Source of the DNA: Sperchopsis tessellata
Lineage: Eukaryota > Arthropoda > Insecta > Coleoptera > Hydrophilidae
DNA: 34,465 bases
Reading direction: 5' to 3'
Assembly (NCBI GenBank): GCA_033557685.1
Contig: JAWQRN010000197.1
Coordinates: forward strand, 1 to 34,465
A program made the translations under genes and the position numbers. Position 1 is the first letter of the stretch. Each line of letters begins with the position of its first letter. The notes below the pieces were generated by a model, which was given only the letters and a program-made list of their open reading frames with translations, was not told where the DNA came from and made no database searches. Below are positions 21,833 to 32,578 of this stretch, in pieces.

Positions 21833-24800
21833 GTAACCATATTTTAAAAGTAATAAAATACCCTTAGTTTATTACTTTGATACAGCAAAAAAAATAGTAT
21901 ATGAAGATACATTTTAAAATTTTGTGTAACGAATGAATACAATATTTGCATTTGAGAGATATATTGGGTATTCTACGTAATATTTATAAACCTTTAAATG
22001 TCAAAATTTTAAGAAATCATTATTGGAAATAGATTGTGATAACCCCCCAATTTTTTTAACTTCATCTATGAACCATACTAGGAAAGGCGTCTATAAAAAT
22101 AAGGATCCAATAGTTTTAGTTAATTTTTTTGTTTAGAAATTTACCCTCGGGTATTTCGGTGGATTTCGAATTAAAGAATCAAATGTATTTGTCTCTGTTT
22201 AAGAATAACAGTACATCTTTATTTTAATGGGTTCCGAATATCCTTTAAATACATATCTTCGTATAATATGCTATTCGGCTTCATTCATATGATCTAAGAA
22301 TCTTATATAAGCCATATACGAGAGATAGCACCTAACATATTGCAGTTAGCGCTGGGATACTTTTTAAAGGAAATGCCTTATACAGATTAATGCCAAATAT
22401 GTTTATGCAAATTAATATTGCTTCTATAGTCGCCAGTGTAGAATACTTTTACCTAAAGTATTGAGTACAATGTGTATATTTATTCATGTGAAAAAAGACA
22501 ATATCTTCAGAATTATCATATATAACCCTTCTTACCTATGCTTTGAGAATACTGTATTAATTAAATATTAAGGAGATATTTTCACTACCTGTTTATATTT
22601 CATAATTAATAAGATGGGATGGCATTTAGGATGTAGTAAACGGCCTGTAGTGGTTGTTTAAAGAATCTGTATATAAAAATCTTTTTCAAAAGACCATTAT
22701 TTATTATGGTGACAACTATAGAACCAATAAAAGAATTTTGACAGAAAAATTCCCTTGTTTTTAAATGGTTATTTGCTATCAAACGTGCAATGGGTACCCA
22801 CGATTAAATTTTTCAATCCATTTTAACTTTTTTTACTCATTCAAGTTTATCCTTTTTTTACTATGATTTACTTTAAAGATGATATTCATACCAATTTTCA
22901 ATTAGACATCTAGTTTTGCTTTACATTTACGACACTACTTACCATGTGAATAATTCAGCACCCCAATATAGATTGTAGAATATATCCCTTAAATCCCAAT
23001 TTTTTTGTAATGGGGTTCGTTAAAGTGAAGATCTATTGTATTCTAACAATTGAATTCATTTTTATTAATTCTTGCAAGAAATGAACATGTATAATGTTAT
23101 TACATTGGTAAAAGAGAGTGAAACATACCAAAGAATAAGGGTGACATTGCTTCTACTATAAGAGTACCTAGGGACATTTAAATCTACCATTTTAACCAAC
23201 AGTAAAAATTTTTATTAGGTTATGTTTGAATAATTTGATCACGTGGCGGTTAGAGAAATTTTAGAGCTTTTTTAGACTAAATATTTGAGAAGATAGTTCC
23301 ATTGCTAGAGATTTATTGCCCAAATTATATTAAACATCTTCTCATGAATACTTTTACTTGATGAAGAAGATAAGTGATCTCCGACTTAAATGAGTGTTAA
23401 AGACAAAGTAAAAGTTTGAATTTTTATGTTTTTTTTTTTCTGAATGATGTGACTACTTTTTATCAGTATAATGTACCATACAACTAAAAATACAGATTTT
23501 GCAGATTTCTTATTGATTTGTTATACATATTTCCATGGAAATTTTTATAAGCAATTAGTGAAACAGGAAAAAGGACTGCACTGTTGTAGATAAAATTGGA
23601 GTTCCAACATTATTTTGAATAAATCTGAATTATATTAAAAATACTGATGCACAAACATTAATTATTATTAACTAAAAATGTGTATAGGTATTAATATCGT
23701 CCACAAAAGCCAGTTATTTAAACAAATTTTATTCTCCAAGCCATATGATACAACTTCGCATTTATGTTATGTGAAAAAAACATTCGATGTGATTACAATA
23801 CTATCTTTTTGTTTCTACGATCTTGTTATTATTTATTTTCTATTTATGGAATGATCATTTTATATTAATTTGTTTTGTATATTTTTCACGCCAAATAAAT
23901 TAGCCATATTGGCTACTTATTTTTATTTTGTAAATGTAAAACAGCAAACTTTATTTTTTGTAAACTAGAACCAAAGTATAAATGCTTTGGAATTTTAATT
24001 AACATATATAGTTCTCCTTCAGTTTGAAATTTTTAGTTGTTTCTCTGTACATTGTTTAGAAACTCAAAAAATAAAATTGTTCTTATATTATTATTTTTTT
24101 TTTCTTTATTGCCAATTAACCATAAATATTACTTTGTTCCCTTCCTATTAGGAAATATGGAAACATTTAATCCCTTTCCCGTGGTCTCACTGAATACATT
24201 TGCTATTTCACTATTGCCTAGTGGACTTGTAAGGCAGATGACTATTCATATATATTTTTTTAATCATTTGGTGTTAAATGTAAATGAACTGTCACTTTTT
24301 ATGGTTTGTACAAATCGGGCAAAGGCAATTAGATGGAATACTTATTAAAGAGATACAGCAATTTATCTTGATATGGACTATAATAAAGGAAATAGACATC
24401 CAATCGTGTACAACATCAAGTAAATCTTAGTAGAACTGTAGGAGTATTTTTCCCACTGGAGGTAAATGATAAATAGATTTGAGAAACTGTAGGAGTTTTC
24501 TCCTTAGAGAAGTGACAATAAAGAAGAATTCTTGGCTACAACATCTTCACTCCGAGGACTGATATTCTACAAAATACACAAACACAGGGAAACAAACAGA
24601 TTTAAGTGAAGTTCATGTTTTAATATTAAGGAGTGGAGAAATGTTTTAAAGATGAGAGGAAAAGGGATGTAAAACTGTGAATCTTGAAACAAAAACAAAT
24701 TTTTGAAGAACCACCAAACAAATGTTATACTGCAAAATAGCAAAAAAGACCTATGTTCTCATCTAAAACGAACTAACCAGCATAGTTAGGCTACCATATC

Positions 24801-26320
24801 TGAGTATTTTGCTGTTCCAATTATCCAACTTAAATTAGTAATATTTATTACATTAACCACCTTGGCTAGAGTAGAGTAAGGAATTTTACAAGGGATGTGT
24901 TTTAAGGAGTGGGGATATTTCAAACACAAAAAATGCTTCGTCTTCATCTGATCAATGAGTTATTAGAGTAATCCAGCAATTTTACATTTTTTTATGCTCA
25001 ACCGTTTCTCTATATGAAATTATATAATTATAGACATAAGGTAGGAGGATGATATTTTAAAATTATTTCCTTAGTACGCTATTAATTTGAAAAACTCGTA
25101 TCTGGAGTATTTCTACAAAATTTACATTTTTCCTCCAAAAAAATAATATTAATACTTCCTCTTTAACAGAACATAGTTTGTGTCTGGATTACAAGTCATG
25201 GTAGGCTTATTTTTACCATCACACCCACACAATAATCACTGCACACAGTAATTTGCAATTGTCAAGTACATATGCAACATTGAATATATTAAAATCAAAT
25301 TGCCACCCTAATAAATCTATCCGATGAGTAAATTTTCCGTATAGTGTTTCTTATGTATGTTCTTTAACAATCAGTATCTCTAAGTTATGGAGGTAATTAT
25401 AAGATTATGAAATGTTATTTACTGTAAACATTCATAGAGTCAAGCCATTGTGATAATTTACTGCGGTACCGTAAAATGTAAATATTTTACTCTATATTCT
25501 TTGCTTGATATAAAACTTTTATTTAAACAATAAAGTAACGCAAATATTTTTTGCCTATAGTAGTAGTAACAATTAAATTACTATACACTAGTATTGAAAA
25601 TTGCTATTGTTTCACAAAGATCTAAATATATCAAAGAATTTGTTTTGAGCTGATCAAATTTTGTCTAATTCAGGAATAGAATATAGTCCTTTGCAAAAAT
25701 GTATCTTAGGTGGATCATTTCTTCCTACATCACATTTCTCCAATCATAAAAAAGTTCAACTGGTGTGTTGGGACACTTTCGCAATTTTAAAGATCTTGTC
25801 AGAGTAGTTACCCCAATATTATGACCGATATAGGCACTTCAAGAAATTATAAGATTAATGATATACGTAAAGCTATATAAATAAAACAAACGAATAATAT
25901 TTATCTATTTTTGACTTTCCTGTTGAAATAACTGTAGGAAGGGTCAATTTTTCACCAAAATAGCAAGTTTACATTAACTGCAATAGCAGTGAGAAGTGAA
26001 ATGTGAAGCATTGCTTACTACATAGTAAGCAGTGTATCACATCAAATATAACTAGATTTAAATGAAAACATTTCGTGGTAAAATTAATCTGGTAGGGGTA
26101 AAATATCCCCAATTTACGGTTGTTTCTAAGATTATTCCAATAAAAAGTATAATTGATTCCTTTAACCATATATAGGATTTCCGAAATCTTTTCACATAAA
26201 GACCATAAGAGAAGCCACATAGTTTTGATATCAGGCCAATTACCATTCGATTCAAACACAAATGATTATGATCTTCCTGTTATTTATCTTAATGCCAAAT
26301 TTCATTTCACATTTGTCCAA
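21833..26320. other. AT-rich intergenic DNA
   Basis: No gene recognised. A loose direct repeat around AACTGTAGGAGT occurs at about 24434 and 24487. Two overlapping minus-strand frames at 25969-26261 (67 and 96 codons) read poorly and look like chance or old repeat DNA next to the dispersed repeat that follows. Confidence 0.6.
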
Positions 26321-26329
26321 AGATAACTT

Positions 26330-26612
26330 TTATCTTTATAATGTACAATATTTGAATGTGAATTGAGAATTTTTCAATTGCAAATGCAAAATTTTATGCC
26401 ATCGCATCTCATTAAAACAAAAATGCACATAAAGCTTGTATCCCTCATTGTATTTCATCTGCCTTGACACTGTTTCAACTTTCTTGTATATTGTATAAGA
26501 GAATGCTCTCTTAACAAAAAATTTTGGTGTGATAAGACATTCTGACATAGTAGCCATAACACACGACAAGCAGTCACCACTGAATGTATTTTTGAAAGTT
26601 CACCTTCTTATA
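26330..26612. repeat. Dispersed repeat of unknown class, copy B
   Basis: Same orientation as copy A (about 9990-10270), and longer by about 35 bases. On the minus strand a 77-codon frame (26336-26569) crosses it, with TPKFFVKRAFSYTIYKKVET and NEGYKLYVHFCFNEMRWHKI. Copy A's equivalent frame is broken. The repeat could carry the end of a transposon coding region, but I cannot name it. Confidence 0.7.
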
Positions 26613-27862
26613 TAACTCATTTGTATGAAGAATAAAGAAAAAACTGATATTGAATTGAATTAAATAATAATAAAGTAAATGCGGAATATTGGTATGAATA
26701 ATGCCATACTAAATTTTCTAGTCTGCCTGAATCAATGTCACTATTTTGATTTTTTAATATTCACTATAGATATTAAAGAGCTCAGAGAAAGTCTTATCTT
26801 ACTCTCCTTTAAATAGTGTACTTTGGATATTTTAACAATCTTGCTAAAGACAAAATGAGGGATTTTATTAAATGATAATTATTGCATATACTTAATTTAA
26901 AATATCTTTATCATTTGGGTCTTACAATTGAAGTATTGATTTTAGAGTTTCACTGTAACTTCTTTAATTCCTAATTAAGTGTGTTTAAAATTTTAATTCA
27001 GCAGTGAATCCAAAGGTAATATACTTGCAATAGATACAGCGTTCCTTATCTAGCACTGAATATAAAGCTAAAGGCAACATTATGGGTACTAAAGTGGGTG
27101 TGTGCAGGGAATCAGTTTACCTTACTCTCCTTATATGTGCATTTACTCAGATGTGTTACGTAATCGTCACATCTCGTGATACACATGTTTGAACTCATCA
27201 CTAACCTGCTATGCTCATAAAACAGTCAATTCGCATATCAGTACATTCTTACCTCTTTTAATGATGCCCATGCAAATATCAAATAACTTCTAAACAAATT
27301 CTTTTTTGAACTACTTTTTAATAACTTAATCGTCAAATTGAAATTATAATATTGCCATAAAATAGATTCTCCATTGCAGATCTACTTACTTAATATTGAT
27401 ACTTTTACTTACAAACTGTAGTAAATATAAGTAGCTATATTCTGATGACGGCATAATTTTGCATTTGACTGATTTCAATTTGTTCATAAAATATGATTGG
27501 TTCTACATTGAGTGTAAGGTGTTTTTTCAGTGCGTGGTTTCTAATTTTAGATTTTTAGATCTAAATACATAAATTTTCATTCTCAACGTTTTAATTAGCT
27601 GTAGATAAGTGGAAATACTATTGTATAATTTATTGATACCAACTGTTGTGTTATATAATATGTAATAGGAAATACAGAACTGCCTTCGTGATATTCCAGC
27701 TCTATGGTTTAAAAATATTCTCATAGTTTAGGCCTATTATTACATTGTCAATTCCTTAATGTATTTTATTCATTTACAACTCTTAGCAAATGTAATTTTG
27801 TCATTGTATTTGTATTTATAACCGCATCTTCACTATTAACTTATCCAATTCCGTATATATAC

Positions 27863-27896
<34 letters not shown>

Positions 27897-29476
27897 TTTC
27901 CAACTGGTGCCTGTTAAATTTTGTTATAGCAATATAATGAACAGAAATTCAAAAATATAATACGTGAATAAAATATTTAAGGCATTCTCAAATAGAAAAT
28001 TGTATTTTTGAAATGAGAATCAGCTACAAGCAGGACCCTGTTACATATACACCTAAAGGCAAACAAGTGTAGAGATGACAGACGTAGTGTTGTAGCAACA
28101 AGTACTACATTTTTCTATCATTAAATTTCAGATCTATTCTGAGTAGAAGTTTAATAGTGTGAGGAAACAAAGTCCTGAAACATATGTCACTGTGGTGATG
28201 GTCAGTTTGACAGATATCTGTAAGCCTTATAAGAGAGAAATTCACAGTTGCTGTAATTACCTACACTTGTTCCCCTGTCAAAGTGTTCATGCAATAGGCC
28301 CCTGGTTTACTGATATAATGATGATTATTGTATACCTCAGCTCTATGCAACTAGTTTCTGTCACCGTCTATAAAGCATTTAATATTTCAAATTCATAACA
28401 TGTTTGGTATATTCTTGAATTTACTGTCTAATGCTTTTTTGTTTTCTTTAGTTAATTTCTATTAAATATAACTATTCCAAAGGCTGATTTTGTTTGTAAA
28501 TATTTATCTTACAATAACCAATTGATGACTATATAAGATGTGTATTAAATAATTTAGTCATTATTAATAATAATCAAAAGCAATTTAAATTCCGTGTGAG
28601 CCTTATAACGAATAAAAAACAAATAATATATTAAAGACCGTAATGAGCTTATTAAAAATGCATAGTCATTCTATAAAATTAGGATTTGTAATTTTAAAAA
28701 ATAAAAGGTTAAGAAAATGTCGGTGAAAAAATAGTGTTGTAGCAGGAAAAATCAAAAAATTATACATAATACAATCTTGTATTCATTAATTTGTATAATT
28801 AAAATTTACGCAAGCATGGTTAAATTAAAATATAATATTGTTATTTTAATTTCTACCTTCCTTTGTCATTTAAATTTATTTGTATACAATGAGATTACTT
28901 TTTAAATTATTCTAGACATTTTAAAACTTATAATTCCTCTTACATCATTATTTTTTTCATGTGTAAATTTTGAAAAAATAGTAAAAAAAGGAAAGCCCAT
29001 ACGGATCCAAGCTTTTATGTTTTCTTTTGCTATTGGCTCACTTGCAGAATCTAATACATGTTACTAAAAATGATTTTTAACAAATTATAAATGAAATTTC
29101 GTATAATATATTGTGTTTAGTTCATTGTTATTGTTTTTATTTTATTTTAAAATCGTCCAACTTTTTGTTTGTTCCTTGTAAATGTAACAATTTCATATGT
29201 GTAAATTAATGTATACAAATTTCTCATGTTTAGAATTTTGTTTAGCTTATTGTTACGATAACATGAAAGCATGTTCTTATAGCATCTTAATTTTTACTTG
29301 TATCTGTTGTATACTAGAATGTAGAATAAAGATTTCTCATTTTGTTCATTTATTGTTTATATTACCCAACCCTTAATCCTTCAAAAACATTAAATCCTAA
29401 AGTTACAGACGCATATAGAATTTTACATACATGAAGTATGTTTTTGACAGATATTAGACTACTGATAATTGATTTG
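26613..29476. other. AT-rich intergenic DNA
   Basis: Nothing is identified apart from the AT microsatellite at 27854-27896. The patch at 28060-28400 is less AT-rich and holds a 79-codon + frame (28159-28398) with no recognisable motif; I do not call it a gene. Confidence 0.6.
27854..27896. repeat. AT-rich microsatellite
   Basis: TA/AT run of about 43 bp with two interruptions (ACATA, AAATA) in its left part. Confidence 0.93.
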
Positions 29477-30140
29477 CCAGACGATTAGAAAAATGCTTTT
29501 GTGTGTCCTATTTATAAAGGAAAGGATGACAAGCTGGATTGCAAGAATTTTAAAGCAATAAGCCTACTGAGTATTCCGTGAAAGTAGGGATTGGGAATGT
29601 ATACAGCATTACAAAAGAGAAGGTTTGGGATGTACAGTGTGGTGTTATGCCTAACAGAAGATGTATAGATCAAAATTTAGTTCGTGTCAAGTAATAGAAA
29701 AATATATGGAAGTAAGAAAGAACTTACACTGTGTATTTTTTAATCTAGAGAAAGCATAAGATTGTGTGAATAGGTATCTTCTTTGGAGTGAGCTTAGAGA
29801 AAGTAATTCAAGTTATTTATTCAAGAAGTAAGGAATGTATTAGAATAAAAGAGAATATGAGTGAATAGTCTGAAATAAGACTGATCGTTCGACAAGGATG
29901 TGGTGAGGTTGAAAAACGTGTGAATGTTGGGGCCACATGAATAATTACAAAGAACGAAGGACCTCCGAAAGATGCTTAAGTCTATAATAACAATTTGGTT
30001 CCTACACTTATGTATAGTAGTAAAACAACAGGAACCATAGAAGAGGAAGATAAATTAAGTGAGTGTGGACTATATTAGAAGCTTTGTCCATAAACCAACC
30101 AAAAATAATTTAGGAGTTTTATGCCAGACTTTTGATGCGC
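29477..30140 (+). mobile_element. LINE (non-LTR) reverse-transcriptase fragment
   Basis: From 29477 the + strand reads PDD-stop-KNAFVCPIYKGKDDK, then LDCKNFKAISLLSIP. This is the conserved VP..W..A.V.PIYKGKGDK.DC.N.R.ISLLS block of insect LINEs, with TAG in place of the Trp. After shifts come GVMPNRRCIDQNLVRV (about 29643-29690), VFFNLEKA (about 29732-29757, equivalent to F.DLEKAYD with the first catalytic Asp read as Asn), LIVRQGCG (about 29882-29907) and NNLVPTLMYSSKT (about 29988-30030). The order is the normal one for the protein, but stops, frameshifts and a missing YADD segment show that it is dead. It resembles the fragment at 9387. Confidence 0.85.
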
Positions 30141-30579
30141 AATGTATATTAGCGACACGGGAAAAATGCAAAGTATGCTCCACGTACATCTTAGGTAAAA
30201 TACCTATGTTAGTATAGTTTATGAAATCCAAGATATCTGATATGGTACTATTTATTTTAGACGCTTGAAAATGTTGAAAAAGGTGACAATGTCTACGGAA
30301 ACGGAAAAATTGCAGAATAAATATGATGGAAAAATATAAAGCTGAAAGTAGATAAAGAAAGCTTATGGAAGAGTAATAGCTGGCAATTATACTGGAGTTT
30401 TAAGTTAGCAGGGTGAAATGATGTATGTACATTTAAAAATAATACAAACATGGAAGCAGCATTTTAAAATTTATTTATTATAGGCACTGTTGACTTCAAT
30501 ATAGATGATAATGTGTGAATAAATAAGATGAATAGTACAGAATATCATGTAAAACGATCTTGTAAAAACAATACGAATT

Positions 30580-30960
30580 TTCAAGAATGGAAAAGCTGCA
30601 ATAGTGGATAGCACAACAAGTGAAATCATCATGTGTGGAAATAAAATTGTGTATGAGTGGTTGTATAGTTTAATTAATGCATGTTTAGGTAGTACGATAG
30701 TGCCAGATAACTGGAGCCATACTGTTGGATGCCAACGGTATAGATGTAAAGGTGACGACTTTAAATGCAACAATTAAAATAATGATAAGTCTGAGTAATC
30801 CATAATAACTTTTTTTTTAAATTTGAAATTGGGAAAGTACACAGAAATACAGGATGTTATAGATCAAATTTATGGTTTTCATCAACTGATGAAAGATGTA
30901 AGTAAGAAAGTGGTACACTGTGCATTTGTTGATCTAGCTAGAAAAAGTTATTTATTCAGT
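30580..30960 (+). mobile_element. Second LINE fragment, RT N-terminal part
   Basis: The + strand reads FKNGKAAIVDSTTSEIIMCG (30580-30639), then IVYEWLYSLINACL and IVPDNW (to about 30717), equal to the KNGKA.G.D.I..E..K.G....EWL..L.N.C...G.VP..W block that precedes PIYKGK. The YKGK block is gone. At about 30855-30950 a shifted frame gives VIDQIYGFHQLMKDVSKK and HCAFVDLARK, where DLEKAYD is expected. It covers sequence that in part lies upstream of what the previous fragment keeps, so these are two insertions or one rearranged one. Confidence 0.82.
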
Positions 30961-31427
30961 AAATAAGGCATGTAGAAGAATAAATGGAAATATGACCGCA
31001 TGAATTGTATAACATAAATCATAATATTTAGGTAAATTTTAATTCCACGTGCGCTTGGCTTGTTGATATCTAAGCGTACCTTATAACACTGACAGTACAG
31101 TTATATAGAATGAACACTATTGTCAAGTAACTATTAATTCTAAAAGACAAGCGACCCACAGACCTTTGTCTAATCACAAATGTCTCGAATTTGGGACCCT
31201 GCTAGCTTGGTAAATAGTCACTGAGATATCAAGACGGCTCATTTGTCCAATTATCTTACGGGCTAGATTGCGTAAGATTCAAAATAGATAAAATTTTAAA
31301 TGATACTCCATAGAGTTTCCATTAACAATAAATATCTAGCACCAGGACCAGGATCCTCATTGCAGTATGAACCACATTAGTAAATATAACATAAGTACGT
31401 TATTCGTGAGTATAGAGTTAGGATTAG
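30961..31427. other. Unassigned DNA, less AT-rich
   Basis: Between the LINE fragments and the open stretch at 31428. No motif is recognised. Base composition from about 31030 is noticeably less AT-rich than the surroundings, which suggests inserted sequence. Confidence 0.4.
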
Positions 31428-31661
31428 TACGTAACGTCATATGAAGTAAAAGAAGCAAAGGTAATTCATCTAGGGAACAAGCTCGTTTATTTCCCAAATA
31501 TCTATCAAAAGTCTAAACCAAATAAGTTTTGGGACGTAACAATAATTGAATCTCTTGAAAAGTTGTATGAAGACTACAACAGAACAGAAGTGGCTGCAAT
31601 CTTCCTGTTTGTGACTGAACCTGCTGAACTAGTAGAGTCAAAATATGGTGATAAATTTTTG
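31428..31661 (+). pseudogene. Open 78-codon stretch without start, unidentified coding relic or exon
   Basis: A stop-to-stop frame (TAG at 31425-31427, TAA at 31662-31664) with balanced amino-acid use: VIHLGNKLVYFPNIYQKSKP, FWDVTIIESLEKLYEDYN, VAAIFLFVTEPAELVESKYG. It reads like real protein, with one internal amphipathic-looking segment (IIESLEKLYEDYN) and a hydrophobic strand (VAAIFLFV). There is no Met in the frame, so it is not an independent gene. It may be a last exon, a fragment of a retrocopy or part of a transposon protein. I do not recognise the family. No convincing acceptor is seen right at its left edge. Confidence 0.4.
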
Positions 31662-31974
31662 TAATAAGGTCCTTCATTCATTTTCGGAAAGATTGACCAT
31701 TCTCAGTTGCAAAATATTATAGTTTCCAGAATACATATTAGCATTAACTTGTTAAAACATAATGGCCTATTGTAAGATTATATACTTTTATGAGTTCTTT
31801 GCTAGGAAATATTTGTTCATTTATTTTTGTTAGGAGTTCATCCTATGTACTTATCTATTGCACTGAGAATCTGATTTGCATTACTTACTACTATCCAATA
31901 GAAATGGAATTAAAAAAAGAATTAAGAGTTATTTTTTCGCATGAAATTTAAACTTTGGCATAAGGCATCTCGAG

Positions 31975-32185
31975 TAGCACGCAACCAAACAGTTGTACAC
32001 TGAAGAATTGAAAACTATGCACCCAAAACTCGGACCCATTACGACAATGCTCGGCCTCATATTGCACAATTGACAATTAAGAAAATTAACAAGTTGAACT
32101 ATAAAAAGTTAACCCATACGCCATATTCACTCGATCTATAGCGAACCGATTTTTATATTTTCAAGCACTCTATAACCATTTACAG
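31975..32185 (+). mobile_element. Mariner transposase fragment (second catalytic Asp region)
   Basis: The + strand reads THYDNARPHIAQLTIKKINK (about 32034-32093), then THTPYSLDL-stop-RTDFYIFKHS (about 32115-32172). This matches the HHDNARPH...LPHPPYSPDLSPTDYHLFKHL block of mariner transposases, which spans the second and third catalytic aspartates. At the third, PYSPDLSPTDY is seen as PYSLDL-stop-RTDFY. No terminal repeats were found. It differs in detail from the copy at 2767-3957 (YSPDLAPSEYNLF), so it is probably a different mariner subfamily. Confidence 0.85.
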
Positions 32186-32387
32186 TAGATAAAATTAGGA
32201 TTCCTGGTTTTACGTTACTTTATATATGTAGTAGTTTTGTTGAATTTTGCTAACTGATAACAAGGTAAATGCCAAATAAGAAATAATGACAAAGTGTATT
32301 TGACCTACTGTATAAAATCCATGGTTACCTGCAAAGTTGTGAACAAGCCCTAAAAAGGGTCTTTATGCTTCCTTTGTTACAACCTAA

Positions 32388-32399
32388 AAGATGGCGTCA
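32388..32399 (+). promoter_or_regulatory. YY1/Pho-like motif near the second gene's start
   Basis: AAGATGGCGTCA fits the YY1 consensus AAnATGGCGnC, with the core ATGGC also used by insect Pho. It lies about 90 bases before the ATG at 32488, where such motifs often sit just downstream of transcription starts. The ATG inside the motif is out of frame with the coding start. Confidence 0.4.
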
Positions 32400-32461
32400 T
32401 TTCCTATTCTGATTTGAAAAGGGCATAGTGGTGCAGGCTAGAGTTTGTTTATGTTGACAAA

Positions 32462-32467
32462 CACGTG
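32462..32467 (+). promoter_or_regulatory. E-box CACGTG
   Basis: Canonical palindromic E-box 20 bases before the coding ATG of the second gene. It can bind bHLH factors of the Myc/Max or Clock type. A single six-base site gives only modest support. Confidence 0.3.
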
Positions 32468-32487
32468 AGTTCGATATCGTAAAAGAA

Positions 32488-32578
32488 ATGAGCGGCAAAT
32501 GGACGAGATACAACGAGCAACTTTTGGAAGCAATTGCTCGCAAGGATTTGGGAGGAATGCGAGCTTGTGTACAACAAG
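32488..32578 (+). CDS. First coding exon of a second gene, possibly ankyrin-repeat protein
   Basis: The ATG at 32488 is preceded by an in-frame TAA (32479-32481), so this is the true first codon. The exon encodes 30 residues and one base: MSGKWTRYNEQLLEAIARKD, then LGGMRACVQQ. The donor is CAAG|GTAAAT (GT at 32579-32580), and the next codon starts with G, so the next residue is Val, Ala, Asp, Glu or Gly. The pattern W..YN..LLEAI...DL..MRACVQQG resembles the LL.A...GD...V..LL..G helix pair that starts ankyrin domains, as in RAI14/UACA-type proteins, but 30 residues cannot settle the family. Codon use is much less AT-biased than the flanks. The remaining exons are outside the window or not recognisable in it. 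Confidence 0.6.

Noticed and set aside
24037..24348. 103-codon + frame with hydrophobic start
   Set aside because: No homology recognised; Phe/Leu-rich composition follows T-rich DNA, and no start context or neighbouring exon supports it.
27156..27163. TTACGTAA, a PAR-bZIP-type palindrome
   Set aside because: A single 8-mer in AT-rich DNA far from any recognised promoter; expected by chance often enough.
30471..30773. 100-codon minus-strand frame
   Set aside because: It is antisense to a LINE reverse-transcriptase fragment that is clearly readable on the + strand.
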